Positions 10,574-22,838 of a DNA stretch of 64,000 bases are shown one piece after another. The position numbers were made by a program, and so were the translations under genes. Source of the DNA: Rhodamnia argentea (taxonomy: Eukaryota; Streptophyta; Magnoliopsida; Myrtales; Myrtaceae); contig NC_063156.1 in NCBI RefSeq assembly GCF_020921035.1, positions 992,001 to 1,056,000 on the forward strand. The letters are read 5' to 3'. The notes beneath the pieces are model-generated. The model ran no database searches. It was given only the letters and a program-made list of their open reading frames with translations, and was not told the DNA's origin. Position 1 is the stretch's first letter. Each line of letters starts with the position of its first letter.

Positions 10574-13500
10574 GCAGTTTGACACCACTGCTTTGATGGC
10601 TCTCTCAAATTTTACACATATTTCAGCAGTTTTTCCTCTCTTCTTCCCAGTCATTGCCAAACCACAAGAATAACTTGCAATTATATTGCAAGTCCTTTAT
10701 CTAACCATAACAGCACTTTGATACCACAGCTCTGATGGCTCTCTCAAATTATTCCCTCCTAACATTTTTATGAGATACTTGACTTTTGCTATAAAGAGCA
10801 AAGTAGGATGAGTTTTCCACAATTGGGTTCATGAGGGATATGCATACTTAAAGAATGATTCTAGACATATTGAGACTTGTCTCCTAAATTAATGTTACCA
10901 AGTGATGATATAGATACCTAATAGATACTTAAATGATTTGACTAACTTAACGAACACTTATGCAAGCCACATCGCTTAGTAAACCAATGAAGAAAGTATC
11001 CCCAGTACTCCTCATGCTTAAGAACCAGGAAGCATTTCTCAAAGTGAAACATGCACTGCTATGTCTCAGCCAAAGATGTATCCATGAATGTGCCGCCATG
11101 TTACTGTCCCCATTAATGGAGATATACTGTTGATGGAGACACAAAGATTTTCCAAGCAGATATTTGAAGTATTGATGGTTTTACCAAGCTTCAGTGATGA
11201 TGGATGTTACAAAATTCAACAGCTCAAATTAGAGGTGAAAATGATTAGGACTTCTTCTAGTTGAATTAGCAATCTAATCAATTAAGATTTGAGTACTGTT
11301 AGGATTTAATTAAATCCATTATTCCAGTAATTGGACATTGTTTTTCTTATGTAGATTTTTTCAATTACAATTACATTGCTTATTGAGAAGTTTCCCATAT
11401 TAAGTAAGAGTAGGATTTCTAGAATTTGTATATGGTTGTGATTCTGTCTACTTATAAAGTTGATGAGTATAATCAAATTTTAACAATTTTTGCTTTGATT
11501 TAGTGATGCAATAATACTCTCACCTGTGATGCCTAAGAAACCCTATTCGTTATGCTTAGGAAGTCTTATGTCTGATCCCTAAAAAATTTTACCCATTTTG
11601 ATTAGTCATTCATTGAAAGTTGTCGTCAATTCTTATTAAGTTGAGCTCACTAATTTGGGAGATATCATCCTATATATCTATTTGGTAACATGGTAGAGAC
11701 CATATGTCCTGAGTAGTGATCTCCAAAGAGAACTTGAAGATAACAACCATTCAAAACGAGTAAGTTTCTTTTGGCATCACATATACACTTTCTAAGCATC
11801 TCACCTAGGGTTTCATAAGTTTCCCACTTCAAAAAACCATTCCATAACACAAGAAAGAGTTACAACCATCCATATACATCCCTCTAAGATTGATCATACT
11901 CCTAATTGAGCTAGGAAGACTCCAAACAAGAAATAGAATTGAAATAGAGTTCATCTGCACAAGAAACTCGATATCCCATTTGTGACATAAGTAGAAAATT
12001 TAATCGAGTCCCAACGGTACTCAAATCCTAATTGAGAAGACTACCATAAAATTCAACTAAAAGAAAAATCCAAATCCTAGATGTCACAAGCCATAACGTC
12101 CATCCTCATCAAAGCGGCTTGTTTGATATTGTTAAAAATCATCACAACAAACTCAAGCACAAATTGATTCAGAAGTTTGAAACAACACGTTGAGAATTGA
12201 GGCCATATCTTTTCATCTCTTGCAATGAAATAACACTCAGAGTGCCAGATCACTTAGTCTACCAGTTCAGAAAGTATCCCCAGCATTCCTCGTGCTTAAG
12301 AACCATGAAGCATCTCTCATGTGCCAAAGCAAATGCATCATGTATACGCTTATTAAGATTGTGAAAGTTCAATTTTTCAAACTGCAAAGTGTTTTGCTGT
12401 AACTTGGCCAAAATATGTATCCATGAGTGTGCCTTCCATGTTAGTGTTCCCATCAATATACTGTTGATGCAAGCACAGGCATTTACTAAGTTGACATTTG
12501 AAATAATGATGTTTCAACATTTTTTGACTTCGTGTGACTCACAAACTTGGCAACTTGTTTACTTAAACTGAGGGTCTCCCTGAACTCCTTACGAATGCAC
12601 CCAATGCAGCATCATGAAAAGGTTAGAGCACTGACCAGAAGATACTGTTCCATATTAGCCTTGTATGTATCCGCATCATTTGAAGATCTACGATACCGAT
12701 CAATTGTATTTTGGATTCTGAAAAATTGCAAAAGGCAGCATGCTCAGCCACCGGGAATGCATTCTCCAAATTAATCAGGTATCATCAAAACTAAAGTAAG
12801 CAAACATTAAACAAATTAATGATCATTTGGGTGAATCATGCATGACTTCCAGTGGATATGTATGTTACTCACCAAACAACAGAATATGCAATAGGCATAA
12901 GCCACTGCAAGAAGCTTTTAGCCTCTAAGCACCTGATTTGCAACTATATGAAGTACTTGGAAAAGTCTGGATGCCCAGCTTACACTTTGTAATTAATAAC
13001 GCCAATCATGCCAAGAATATTTATTTTCAAATTTTAGCGCGAAAACGTTGACGTTCACATTGAAAAAGTAAATTATGTACGCAGGCAAAGAATCTTTGAA
13101 TGTGAGCTTAGAGTAAATTCATGCAATGTATTTGTTTTTTTTTTTTTTTAAGATATAAGTATTATAGAGCAGATGAAGTACAACAGCTTATGGGCATCCC
13201 CCAGCATTACAAATAGAGTTAACAATGCAATGTATTTTGCCCAAGCCCAAAGTCTTCAGAATTCTACATGCCACCTCATGTCAGTAAGAAGTAAGAACAG
13301 CACATGTTGCATGTAAAATCATCATTTGCATTGTGAAGCAGTACAAAAGTTGTGTAAATTGGTATTTTGTAATATGTTCGCTTACCACCAAAAGCTGTTT
13401 GAATTGGTACTCCACATGGTACTTCTTGGAGAAATTATAAGAGCAAGCAGTTGCACCTTCGTTAGCTCGTGACTTCTTTAAGTACTTATTTTTACCCGGA

Positions 13501-15218
13501 AAATGAAGTAGAGGAGCAACTAAAATGGCCAACATGTACGATTGCAGTCAGATTTTTTTAACATAAATGCCCCGTGAATAAGAACTCCAAGAGATCAGTG
13601 TATTGTATCACGTCAGCCTCAAGTCTTTCATATAAGAGAAGGCACTCGATCCCATAGCATCATCAGTACACAAATGCAGTCAAACCCATAATTTTATTCA
13701 CCCTCCAAAGCACCATATAACCTAAAGTACATAAAGTAGAAGATGTCTAGGACTGGTTTTACAGGCTTTAGTTTAGGGTTAAAGTACCATTGAAAAACTT
13801 TTGCAGGCTTGCTTTGATTTGAAAAAGAGATAAATTAATCGCACAAGTACAAATGCTTCAAGTTCCGATATCAATGAACCATGACCAAGCCGATAAACCA
13901 ACAAATGCTTTTCGTTTCATTCGAAATACTTCATACTTATGGTGGCAGATAGATAACACATAATTCGATGTCCTGACTAATATAATGTGTTGCACATGAA
14001 TTGCATTTGTGGTATAGCCATAGACTCACCAATGTTTATGGTTTGTGAGAAAACCATTATCAGATAGGGTACATAAAATAGTCATAATCCATGTCTAAGT
14101 GGTGTGACTAGAACAAACTGAATCAAACAAGGGATGTTTTGAACGCTTCACCCTTTTCAATTCAAGTTTGGTTTTCTTCAATAATTTTCCAACCAGTCAA
14201 ATTTTTTTCGGAAAAATTCTACTTCAAATAGAAAGATACCTAACCGCAAATACGCTTACTACCATCATGCCCCAAGCATTAGTTAATGGAGATCAATCCC
14301 AAGATAGCATATCACTAGATGGAATAACACTGCACGGCATGCTCATTTCATATCAATGTGAAATTTTTGGTGAAGACTACATTATAACTTGTAGGAAACC
14401 AGAAGGACCAAACAATGCCAGTCCCTAGTTTCACTAACATCAAACTATGTTTCATTTCCCAAGACAAAGTAATGATTGCCCTAAAATCTGTAGTAGCTGG
14501 AGGAGATCAGTACTTGCAAGGTATCCAACAATTAGTTTCTCAGAAGAACCATTAAGAAAGAGAGAGTCCAACTCCAACTTAATAGCGTACATAACGAATG
14601 CCATTGATAATCAGATCTCCCGCATCTAGCCATTGACTATCCAAAAAAAAAAAAGCGAAAAAGAAGATTTTGTAGATTTATGCTTCTTCTTCTCAGCTAT
14701 TTTCGAATAGAATATCTGAACAAAAGTCATATTGTCTTCGGAAATTGTCTGAAAATGAGAACTAGATTGGTGATCATGGTGAGTTGAGTCCATCATCGAA
14801 GGGGAAATGCAGTAAACGTTTGACCAAGAGCAAAAATGATAGAAAAGATAACGAGAATAGCGAAAAAACAAAACGCAGGCCATGATGCTGTCCCTTATAA
14901 ATTGCAAACGCACAGCACATATACGTGCCCATGCGTTCATTTTTCAGAAATAAGAATGTTATAATGGCTCGATCATGTTTCCCCCCATCTAAAATCAACT
15001 CGAGAAATGGAAAAATTGGTAGAGGGACATTACTCGGAACTGCTCGAGAACTCATAAAGCCTTCCTTTCTGCGAAAAGATGATCACGCCGACTTCGGCGT
15101 CGCAGAGGACCGAGAGCTCGTAAGCTTTCTTCAGCAGCCCGCTCCGGCGCTTCGAGAAGGTGACTTGCCGGCTCGCCGTGTTCTCGATTCGCCTCATCTG
15201 AACTTTGCCTCTCGCCAT
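5199..15218 (-). CDS. SOC1-clade (AGL42-like) MIKC MADS-box transcription factor
   Basis: Predicted nuclear DNA-binding regulator of the SOC1/TM3 clade, a group that controls flowering time and floral organ senescence. Seven exons on the minus strand: 15034-15218, 12636-12717, 10009-10070, 9806-9905, 7271-7312, 7132-7173 and 5199-5342, totalling 657 nt and 218 residues. Exon sizes 185/82/62/100/42/42 are the usual MIKC pattern, all junctions keep frame, and introns are GT-AG. Exon 1 carries the MADS domain ([20 protein letters not shown] onward). Exon 2 reads [11 protein letters not shown], exons 3-6 form the leucine-rich K domain ([27 protein letters not shown]), and the last exon ends with the SOC1 motif at residues 196-208 ([13 protein letters not shown]). 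An ATG 36 nt upstream in frame is less likely than 15218 because family members begin at MARGK. The [13 protein letters not shown] stretch suggests AGL42/71/72 rather than SOC1 itself; this subclade call is inference. Confidence 0.93.
7545..9370. repeat. Inverted degenerate arrays of a 'GTTGGTAA' word in MADS intron 4
   Basis: From about 7640 to 8160 the plus strand repeats TTACCAACTT-like words; from about 8640 to 9370 it repeats the complement, 'aagttggtaa', spaced about 25-35 bp and often with 'caaataa' between. The two arms form a large imperfect inverted repeat around a spacer at about 8,200-8,640. It lies wholly within intron 4 (7313-9805). Confidence 0.7.
10529..10570. repeat. (CT)n microsatellite in MADS intron 2
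   Basis: About 21 CT units. It is followed by a short direct repeat pair: 'tttgacaccactgctttgat' at about 10577 and a near copy at about 10718, both preceding 'ggctctctcaaatt'. Confidence 0.95.
10940..11160. repeat. Direct repeat in MADS intron 2, copy 1
   Basis: Shares 'gaaagtatccccag', 'cttaagaacca', 'tgtatccatgaatgtgcc' and 'atactgttgatg' in order with 12230-12500. Confidence 0.75.
11235..12105. mobile_element. Probable TIR element between the intron-2 direct repeats
   Basis: The left end ('gattaggacttcttctag' then 'aagatttgagtactgtt') is an imperfect inverted copy of the right end ('ggtactcaaatcctaattga' then 'aatccaaatcctagatg'). Ends are approximate and no coding frame is seen. Confidence 0.5.
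12230..12500. repeat. Direct repeat in MADS intron 2, copy 2
   Basis: Second copy of the repeat at 10940-11160, with about 60 bp extra in the middle. On the minus strand both copies contain an AHSWIH peptide frame, so the source could be a coding element. Confidence 0.75.
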
Positions 15219-15904
15219 GGTCAAAATTCTCCCTACAGACGTTACGATCATCAAACCCTAGAGTGACAAGTAATCGGGGATGAGGATGAACTTAACAAAT
15301 ATACCTCAACGATCAAAAACCATAACTCACCAAGTCCTTTGTGCAGCTTCAGCCAGCTGAATATCTATCTATCTTTTAGTTCCCTCCTCCTATTCTGTAG
15401 ACTTTAGAATGAAGTACCGCAGAAGCAAAACCATTCGAACCCAAGCAACAACCACAGGATAAAGATTGCACGAAATCAATGGTCGGAGCAACACAGATTT
15501 AGCTTCTCTTCTCCATGCCACAAAAATGACCATGAACTCAGAAACCCTAGAGAGGGATGAGAGGGCAAAGACCAAAAAAAAAAAAAAAACAAACCAAACC
15601 AAAAACACCTAAAATGAACGCAAAGGATCTACTGGCATTTGATAGATCTCTCTCTTTACCTTGCGGCCACAAACATAAAAGGAAACGAAAACGGCCTTTT
15701 ATTCCAAATTCAACGATCTTCTACTCAGGGCAAATATGGTGCGATGTACCCATAAAAAGGAAAGAAACGAACAAAAAGAGAAAGGGTTAAAGAGGAAAGC
15801 AAAGCATTCGAGCTCGACCGATACGGCAATGGTTAATTTGGTAAAGAAGATTCAAAGACGCAGATGGGTCATTTTGTTTTGGCAAGATTAAGAAAAAAGA
15901 GAGT

Positions 15905-15941
<37 letters not shown>

Positions 15942-17174
15942 ATTTTCTTTTTTTCGAGAAAACATATATTTTTACAGAAGGGTTTCAGCTTCAAGCTCTG
16001 GCCTGTTTTTTGGGGGGGACCTGCGAAAGACAGATTTGTCGACATCATCGTACCATGACGTGAGGAGCCAACCAATGGGACGTTGACAAATCGGCAGAAC
16101 ATTATCTCCTCTCCACTTAAAACTCAGTGAGGCCTCCACTCCAACCAGTGGAAAGAGAGAGACCCCGTCCATTTTCTTGGTCAAACAGGAACAGCGGGGC
16201 TACTCGTCCTTGGTGCTTCTCTTCTTTGCCACTTTTTTCTAATTTCCTTTATGCAGAACCGCCGGGGGTTTCCTTTTTCCCATAATGTTTTCTTAATGGT
16301 TTATGAGTACTAGGAGATCTCGGAAATATTACCGTGAGGATTTAAAAATAAAGACGGATTGTTTCCTTTAGCGTATCTTCTCTCAATGTTCCACTTATAA
16401 TTCATCATTATTGCTGATCGGGAAATTGTACAACTTGGGACACCGCTCATGAATTCCCCCCCAACAACATTTATCCCATTCACGGGCGCGCGGGAGCTAA
16501 CATGTTGAGCATTCAAGATCCTAACTACCAAACTGTTTCTGAAAGCTATTTTAGGACCCGGTTTGGACTTAGCTTTGGCAGACTGACCACCTTTCAATTT
16601 AGTCCAACATCAATACCCACTATTTATATGATAATCACATCCGAAAGAGGTTGAATACTAGGCAGGAGGGGAAGTTGCACTTGAAGAAGAGATGGTCCCT
16701 CTTGTCCACCATCCCCCCATGGAATCAACATGAAACGTGGGAGTAAATTTGCAGGAAACACCACTTTCACGTACCTCGACTAGCAAGCTTATTCATATTA
16801 GGTGCAGCCTATCTATTCCTTCATGATGGAAAAATAGCGATTTTTATTTGTTCATTTGAGAAGTGTAATTCCGTGAAAATAAAATTTATTTGGTTTTCCC
16901 CCACTCAATATATTGGTTGTGTGTGTCTGTATATATATATATTGGTTGAGAGATAGGTTAGCACCAAATTCACTTGTTTCTTCCTCTTCCTCTCTAATCT
17001 CAAGTTGTTCCTCTCTCTGCATCTAGTGTAAATAAATCAAATCAATCGCGATTCATTTAGAAAGGAAGTATTGGAATTGACACTAGGCCAACTAATTGGC
17101 TGATTGTGACAAAAATACATTGGGAGGCCCTTTAAGGAAATTGATGATTATAATTACTCATGGATTACCACATG
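15219..17174. other. Upstream region of the MADS gene
   Basis: Contains the probable promoter and leader, including a (GA)14 tract at 15911-15938 that would read (CT)n in the gene's sense. No other gene is supported. Confidence 0.5.
15911..15938. repeat. (GA)n microsatellite
   Basis: Fourteen GA units about 700 bp upstream of the MADS start codon; possibly within or near its leader. Confidence 0.93.
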
Positions 17175-17193
17175 TATAATAATAATAATAATA

Positions 17194-17232
<39 letters not shown>
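17175..17232. repeat. AAT/ATT trinucleotide array
   Basis: A run of (TAA)n turns into (TTA)n midway, so the array is self-complementary. Confidence 0.95.
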
Positions 17233-17307
17233 GCTAATGATAGAGTGTTGTCACTCTTTGAGCACCTAACTAATTCCCAATGACTGCAGTACTAACACGG
17301 TACATCT
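17233..17307 (+). repeat. Dispersed repeat copy 2 ('gtgttgtcactctttgag')
   Basis: Second copy of the repeat at 12-87, here directly following an AAT/ATT trinucleotide array. Confidence 0.75.
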
Positions 17308-17710
17308 TTTTTTTATCAAAAGTAAGCTATCTTTCATATCATAATAATAGTTCGAGAGTTACATATGCAATTTCTAAACAAAACAAAAGCCAAAAAGTAA
17401 ATAACAAAACACAATATGCAGCTAAAAGCATACTCTCATCTATCTAAAACAAATCATCCTTTGTAAAACTTCGATGGCCGATCTCTAGAATTAGTGACGA
17501 GCACATGCTGAGATCTCCCATTCCATTTATAAAGGCTTAAGGTACGCGTCTAGGTTCGACATCCTCATTAGCATCATCGTACGGAGACACCAACATGAAT
17601 ATGTTAAAAGAACACATATCTAATACCTGTAGGAAACTCCTAAATCTATTTCTAGATCTAGTTTGAGAGAGTAAAATCTTCAAATCATGACCTAAATTTA
17701 AATTGGGAGA
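17308..17710. other. Intergenic, nothing assigned
   Basis: AT-rich sequence between a dispersed repeat and the plastid chimera; no supported feature. Confidence 0.45.
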
Positions 17711-17711
17711 G

Positions 17712-17906
17712 AAGAGCGGCCAAGATATCGGTATCTTTGGTTTCATAGTTAGGAATATAATAAGTCAGTTTATAATTTTTAACACCAGCTTTGAATCCAA
17801 CACTTGCTTTAGTCTCTATTTGTGGATCAATATCACTATCCTTTTTCGCGTCATTCACTAAAATAGTGATCTCATTATTGTCTATTCTAGCAAAACCACC
17901 CACGCT
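17712..17906 (-). pseudogene. Chimeric plastid insertion: atpE fragment fused to rbcL 5' end
   Basis: On the minus strand residues [20 protein letters not shown] then DSDIDPQ match an internal part of plastid ATP synthase epsilon, and continue directly into [20 protein letters not shown] and [14 protein letters not shown], the start of RuBisCO large subunit. The join falls at 'ccacaa' (17820-17825), a Pro-Gln pair present in both parents. An 82-codon frame from 17933 stays open through both parts. In plastids atpE and rbcL are on opposite strands, so this order arose by rearrangement. A fragment only; no activity is expected. Confidence 0.92.
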
Positions 17907-18423
17907 TTGGACATCTTCTTTGGCGGCTGTCAACTGGACAGATGACCAAACTAATCTCTAAGTTCACTTAATATCAGCTGTAAAAATTTATTTACGCAAA
18001 CAAAATGAAAGCTTGAAAGACGAAAGAGGAAAACAAGAAAGGACAGTGTCGAGGGAGAGAGAGAGAAAGGTAGATTGGCGGCTGTTTTTCCAAGGAAAGG
18101 GGAAAAGGGGGGAGGAAACCCTAGCATAATTTTTTCCAAGGGTGATGGTGTGGTTCCTTTTCTTAACGCTGTACTTTGAATCCAACGATTTGAATGAGGG
18201 AGATGAAAATGTTTTGTCACTTCAGCAATTGTCTGAAGTTCTTTCATGCTTGCTTGATTTTGGCATGTTTTCAAATATGATGGATTTGTAAATGAGGGTT
18301 CATTATCTAATCGTTCATGACCAATTCCAATGTTGGGTCTCTGCCTTTCTTTTATCTTTCTTTGCTTTTTGTGTGACTTCTGCTGAAAAGTGTCCGAACA
18401 GGTTTATTACAATTATATTGTGG

Positions 18424-18845
18424 GATAATTATCAAAATATTTTAAGCCTATTATACAAATACTAATTCAGGCATTTTTTTTTTATTTGGCCAATTTAGTC
18501 ATAGACCTTTTGACGATTTATCGATGTAATCTTTTCAACCAATTTTGACAAAAAATTACTTACGTTGATGCCGCCTATCCCACGTGATGTTGGTGGCACC
18601 GACGTAAATAATTTTTATTTTTCATGGGGAAAAAATAACAAAATTGTAAAAATTATTTGCGGTGATGCTAGTCGTGCCACGTAAGATAGTTGGCATTCGG
18701 GTAACCAATTTTCAACAAAATTGGCGGGAAGGGCTAGATTGGCAACTTATCAAAAGAATTAGGACTAAATTAATCAAATAAAAAAGCTTAGGACTAAATT
18801 GACATCCGTACAATAGGTTTATGACTTTTTTGATAATTTTACCAA
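18424..18845. mobile_element. Family-A palindromic TIR element
   Basis: The left end 'aattatcaaaatattttaag' and the right end, read in reverse complement 'aaaattatcaaaaaagtcat', form imperfect inverted repeats. The middle has the family marks 'caattttgacaaaaaattac' and 'gtgccacgtaaga'. No coding capacity. Confidence 0.75.
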
Positions 18846-19009
18846 TTATATTTTCCTCAAGCGTGTAATATTGTAGAGAATTTGAATAGTAAAAACTGCA
18901 GCTACTAAAGACACCAATAGTCCAACAATTGGACGATTCATTTCTTTTCCAGGAAAATTCTGATGTTTTAGATTAACTTTTGAATTGACAAAAAACCACA
19001 GGGTAAATA

Positions 19010-19480
19010 TCACGAAAAATCTCAAACTAATATACATGTGACAAATTTACCCTAAATTATTTTTTTTATCATGCAAAACTCCAAATTGGTACATCTATGA
19101 CAAATTTATCCCAAACTATTTTTTTGACCATAAAAAATCCTAAACTAGTACATATATGATAAATTTGCCCTAAATAATCCCAAATTGGTACACCTGTAAC
19201 AAATTTACCCTCCGTTAAATTGGGTTAGTACCACAAAAAATCATAAATTGATACACCTGTAACAAACAAAAGGTAAGTACACCCATGAACTGCCACGTCT
19301 CATCCAATTCAGCAATTTAACGATTAAATTTAACGAAAACTAATTGAGGCTTCATAGGTATACTAGTGTAAATTTGTCACGAGTGTGCAATTTAGAGTTT
19401 TTTTGTGATAAAAAAATAGTTTTGATTATATATATCACAGATATACTAGTTTGGTGTTTTATGTGGTATTAACACAAAAT
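19010..19480. repeat. Tandem sub-repeats of about 60-65 bp ('caaatttaccct')
   Basis: Three or more units of 'aaa-tcctaaactagtacat...gacaaatttaccct' type follow one another from about 19010 to 19215, then degenerate. The right side has partially inverted words. It looks like a non-autonomous element with internal repeats. Confidence 0.55.
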
Positions 19481-19606
19481 CATATGTATATTCAATATTA
19501 TCAAGTTAAAAGTAAGTTTTATTTCACTTTCATCTTCTTCCCAATTGTATCCATACGAGAAAATGTGTGTGTGTATATATAGGAAACGATGATACGAGGG
19601 TTGATA

Positions 19607-20104
19607 GGAAAAATTATGAAAATAGTCCTAAACTTATTGTAATTATGTCAATTCAATCTTAAACTTTTTTCTGGTGCCAATCTAGTCCTTCCGGTTAATT
19701 TTAACCGAAAATCGCTAATGTTGCACAACTAGCTCTAACGTGAATAGTTTTAATAATATTTTTGAATTTTTTTCTTTTCTCTCTTTTTTTCTCTTCTTCT
19801 TCTTCCTCAAGCCGGCCGCCTACCTCAAGCCGGCCGCCTCCGTCGACTTGCGAAAGAAGAACAAGAAGAAGAGAAAAAATTAAAAAATAAAAGAAAAAAT
19901 AAACAAATAAAAAAATATTAAACTATTATTAGAAATTGGATACATCAATGTTGGCCACATCAAATCAGCAATTCCTGACCAAAATTAGTCGGAATGACTA
20001 AATTGACATAAATATAAAAGGTTTAGAATTGAAATTGCATAAAAAAATTTAAGACTGAATTAGCACAATTGCAATATATTTAGAATTTTTTTGGTAATTT
20101 TTCC
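19607..20104. mobile_element. Family-A palindromic TIR element
   Basis: Starts 'gaaaaattatgaaaatagtc' and ends with the imperfect complement ('ttagaatttttttggtaat'). The core is GC-rich, with 'cctcaagccggccgcctac' and an immediate repeat of 'caagccggccgcct'. Confidence 0.75.
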
Positions 20105-20148
20105 AAGGTTGATATGTTTGCATCCGATAATTATTTTATATTGAGGAT

Positions 20149-22325
20149 TGTTGACACCTAAATTTTGATTTTTAGAAAAATCATTCATATAAGTATAAAA
20201 TGAGAGTTATTCATAATTCTCACAAAAAATAAATTTTCATGCATTGCATATTTAATTTTCATCGGTCAAGTGTACGTCATGTCGGCTAGGGCCGGAGATG
20301 AGTTAATTGAGCTTGGTTCCGACAGATGACCGAGTTAAAATCAACTCGAAAGTCACTAGAGAGGGTGTAGAATTTTTTGGACTCAAAACAGCCCGTTCGA
20401 GCTCTTAAAATTGCAAAAAGGCCTTAATTAGTTACCCATTTTATTAGTTAAGGCCCAAGTGAGTTCGAAATCACAAAACGAGCCCATAAAACATTGAAAA
20501 GTAGCCCGTTTCGCTCCCCTGATTCATTTGGCCGAAAATTGTAAGAGTCTAAGTCTAGTAGGACTCCTCAAGATCAGAATTTTCGATCTAACGATCAACA
20601 TGTAATTGGAGCTTTTGATCTAGCGGTTTAAATAAACCCTACAACTCAAAGCCCTACTTTTCTCTATAAATACATCTTTATGCCTAGGGTTGAGGGGTGG
20701 GAAAATTTTCTACTCTCACTTGAGAACTCACGTGGAATAACAAGGGGTGAGGGAGATCAACTTTTTTTGCTGGGCTCTTAGCTGTTTCTTTAGGTGAACA
20801 GCTCCCTGGACAAGCCAAGAATAACAAGGGAAAGTCCCCGGCTGTTCAGTCCGAAAAATCTGCTTGGAGCTCCTAGGCGTACGCGATACTCCTTAGCCGA
20901 TTAATCTTGAGAGATTTGCTCACCAATATTTTTCGGTTCAAGCTTTGAATTAGGTAACAAAGAATTCTCTGTCGTATCTTAGAATTTGTTATCTATGTGA
21001 TTGATTCCTTGCCTTTGTACCTTATTCTTTGCTAAATTTCAATGACTGATATTGGCCCGGGTTACAAGAAGTTGTCGAATTGAAAGCATGCATGAAAAAT
21101 TCGGATTTTAACTCGTGATATCACTAGATCCGAAAATATGAACATGATTTGGTTGAATTTTACTTCGTCTTGTTTGTCTTGATTGAATTTGGATTACCTT
21201 GCGTATTCTAAAATTGATTAGATAAAAGCGAATTTTGGCAAATAAGTTAGTGATATTCAATTGAGATTTGGTGGATCGTTCATGGATAATGATTAATCTT
21301 TGTATATCAAATTTGAACTTTTCCGCATATCTTTTGGCTTGTGGATGATCATGCATATCTTGAGCATATTTTCGGATTCTTTAGGGAATAACTATTTGGT
21401 ATATCTTATGGATAATCTTCGAATGGTTGGATTAGAATTTTTTTTTCGAAAATCTGAATATTTTGGATAAGATCGCATCCCGATTGAAAATTTCAGACAT
21501 ATCTTTAAAATCTGGGAAATTATCTAAAAAATTCCTCTCAAATCTCAAGAGATAATCTTTCCTATTTTTAAGAGATATGAAATCCTTTGTGGATAGGAGC
21601 TTATCTCCTTGAAAATTTCAAAATCCCTTAAGGATTTTAAAAAAAATTCAATAAATATTTGCACATCTTTAAACAAACATGCCTATAATGTATGATCCCT
21701 GGTGCCTAGTCCCGTCGGAAAATTAAATCACACGCCTTAGCCACGATCTCGTGGAATGGGATGGTGATTTAAATATAGAAATTCGTATTCTGCCCTTTGG
21801 CGAGAAGGGACGTTGTATTTCTATATATTATCCGCATACTAGCTCGAATCTTCGAGGATGTAGCGGATAAAATTTCGCTCCGGCCCGGATCTTCGGGAAT
21901 GAGAAGATTTATCGGAAAATCGGATTTAAAGGTATATTATGGGCATTTTTGTTTAATTTTGTTCAAATTCATCTGTTTCAATTCAAAAATCCGAAAATAT
22001 AAAAAAGAGAAATCAAAATCACAAATCATCAATCAAGAAAAGGCATTTTCATGAAATTTGGTATCGAAAGGGTGTTAATTAAAAATTAACATAATCAAAT
22101 CCCCGAACCCTAAACCTCCGGTTAGCAGAAAATAAAGTATCCTCCCGTACTTTATTCGGGTATCTAATCTACCTACCAAAAAAGATTAGTGGCGGCTCCT
22201 AAATTAAAAATCAAACCTAAGTTGCGAATTGATAGGGCTTGGGAGGGTCCGTATTAGGTTAGTTAATTCATCTAATTAACCTAATAATCCATTAACCTAA
22301 AAATTTTATTTTTTGGGTCGCGACA
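20149..22325 (+). mobile_element. Solo LTR of a retrotransposon, 2,177 bp
   Basis: Begins TGTTGACACC and ends GGGTCGCGACA, giving the TG...CA termini of an LTR. The 5-bp sequence AGGAT stands on both sides (20144-20148 and 22326-22330), a typical LTR target duplication. A TATAAATA box is at 20665-20672. There is no primer binding site, gag or pol next to it, so the internal region was lost by LTR-LTR recombination. The length favours Ty3/Gypsy, but this is inference. Confidence 0.88.
20665..20672 (+). promoter_or_regulatory. TATA box of the solo LTR
   Basis: TATAAATA within the LTR at about a quarter of its length, in the orientation expected for plus-strand transcription. Confidence 0.5.
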
Positions 22326-22471
22326 AGGATGGTCTCATGAATATAATTGCTCCCGCTCAAACTTAATATCCACCTCAACTTTCAGCATTTCCACCTTATG
22401 ATTTTGATCAATTAGTCTTTATGAGATTATATCCGTCAACTTAGTAAAATAAGGTGTGTTATAGTCACTTA

Positions 22472-22780
22472 GGTTGCATTTGGTCATCTGGATTTTTAGT
22501 CATGATAGGATATGATAAAAATTTAGAGATTTGATTATATATTATCTGCTGTTTAGTGAAATATGAATTTAAAGTTGATATCTATATATCTTATCTTATC
22601 CATTGTTTGGTAAAAATTGGATATCAATATAATGATTCTTGACTTGTACCATTCGCAACCGACGTAGTGGATCTCTAGTCACTTGTCGGGGCCGCCTGGT
22701 CAGAGCTTGAGAAGAAGAAGAAGGAGAAGAAGAAGAAGGGTTTGGTGGTGGTGAAGCTGCCAGCCGCCGTCGAAGTTGAA

Positions 22781-22838
<58 letters not shown>

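Noticed and set aside
17951..18274. 107-codon minus-strand frame upstream of the plastid chimera
   Set aside because: Contains a Ser/Pro/Phe low-complexity stretch from a pyrimidine-rich tract; no homology recognised and no sign that it extends the chimera.
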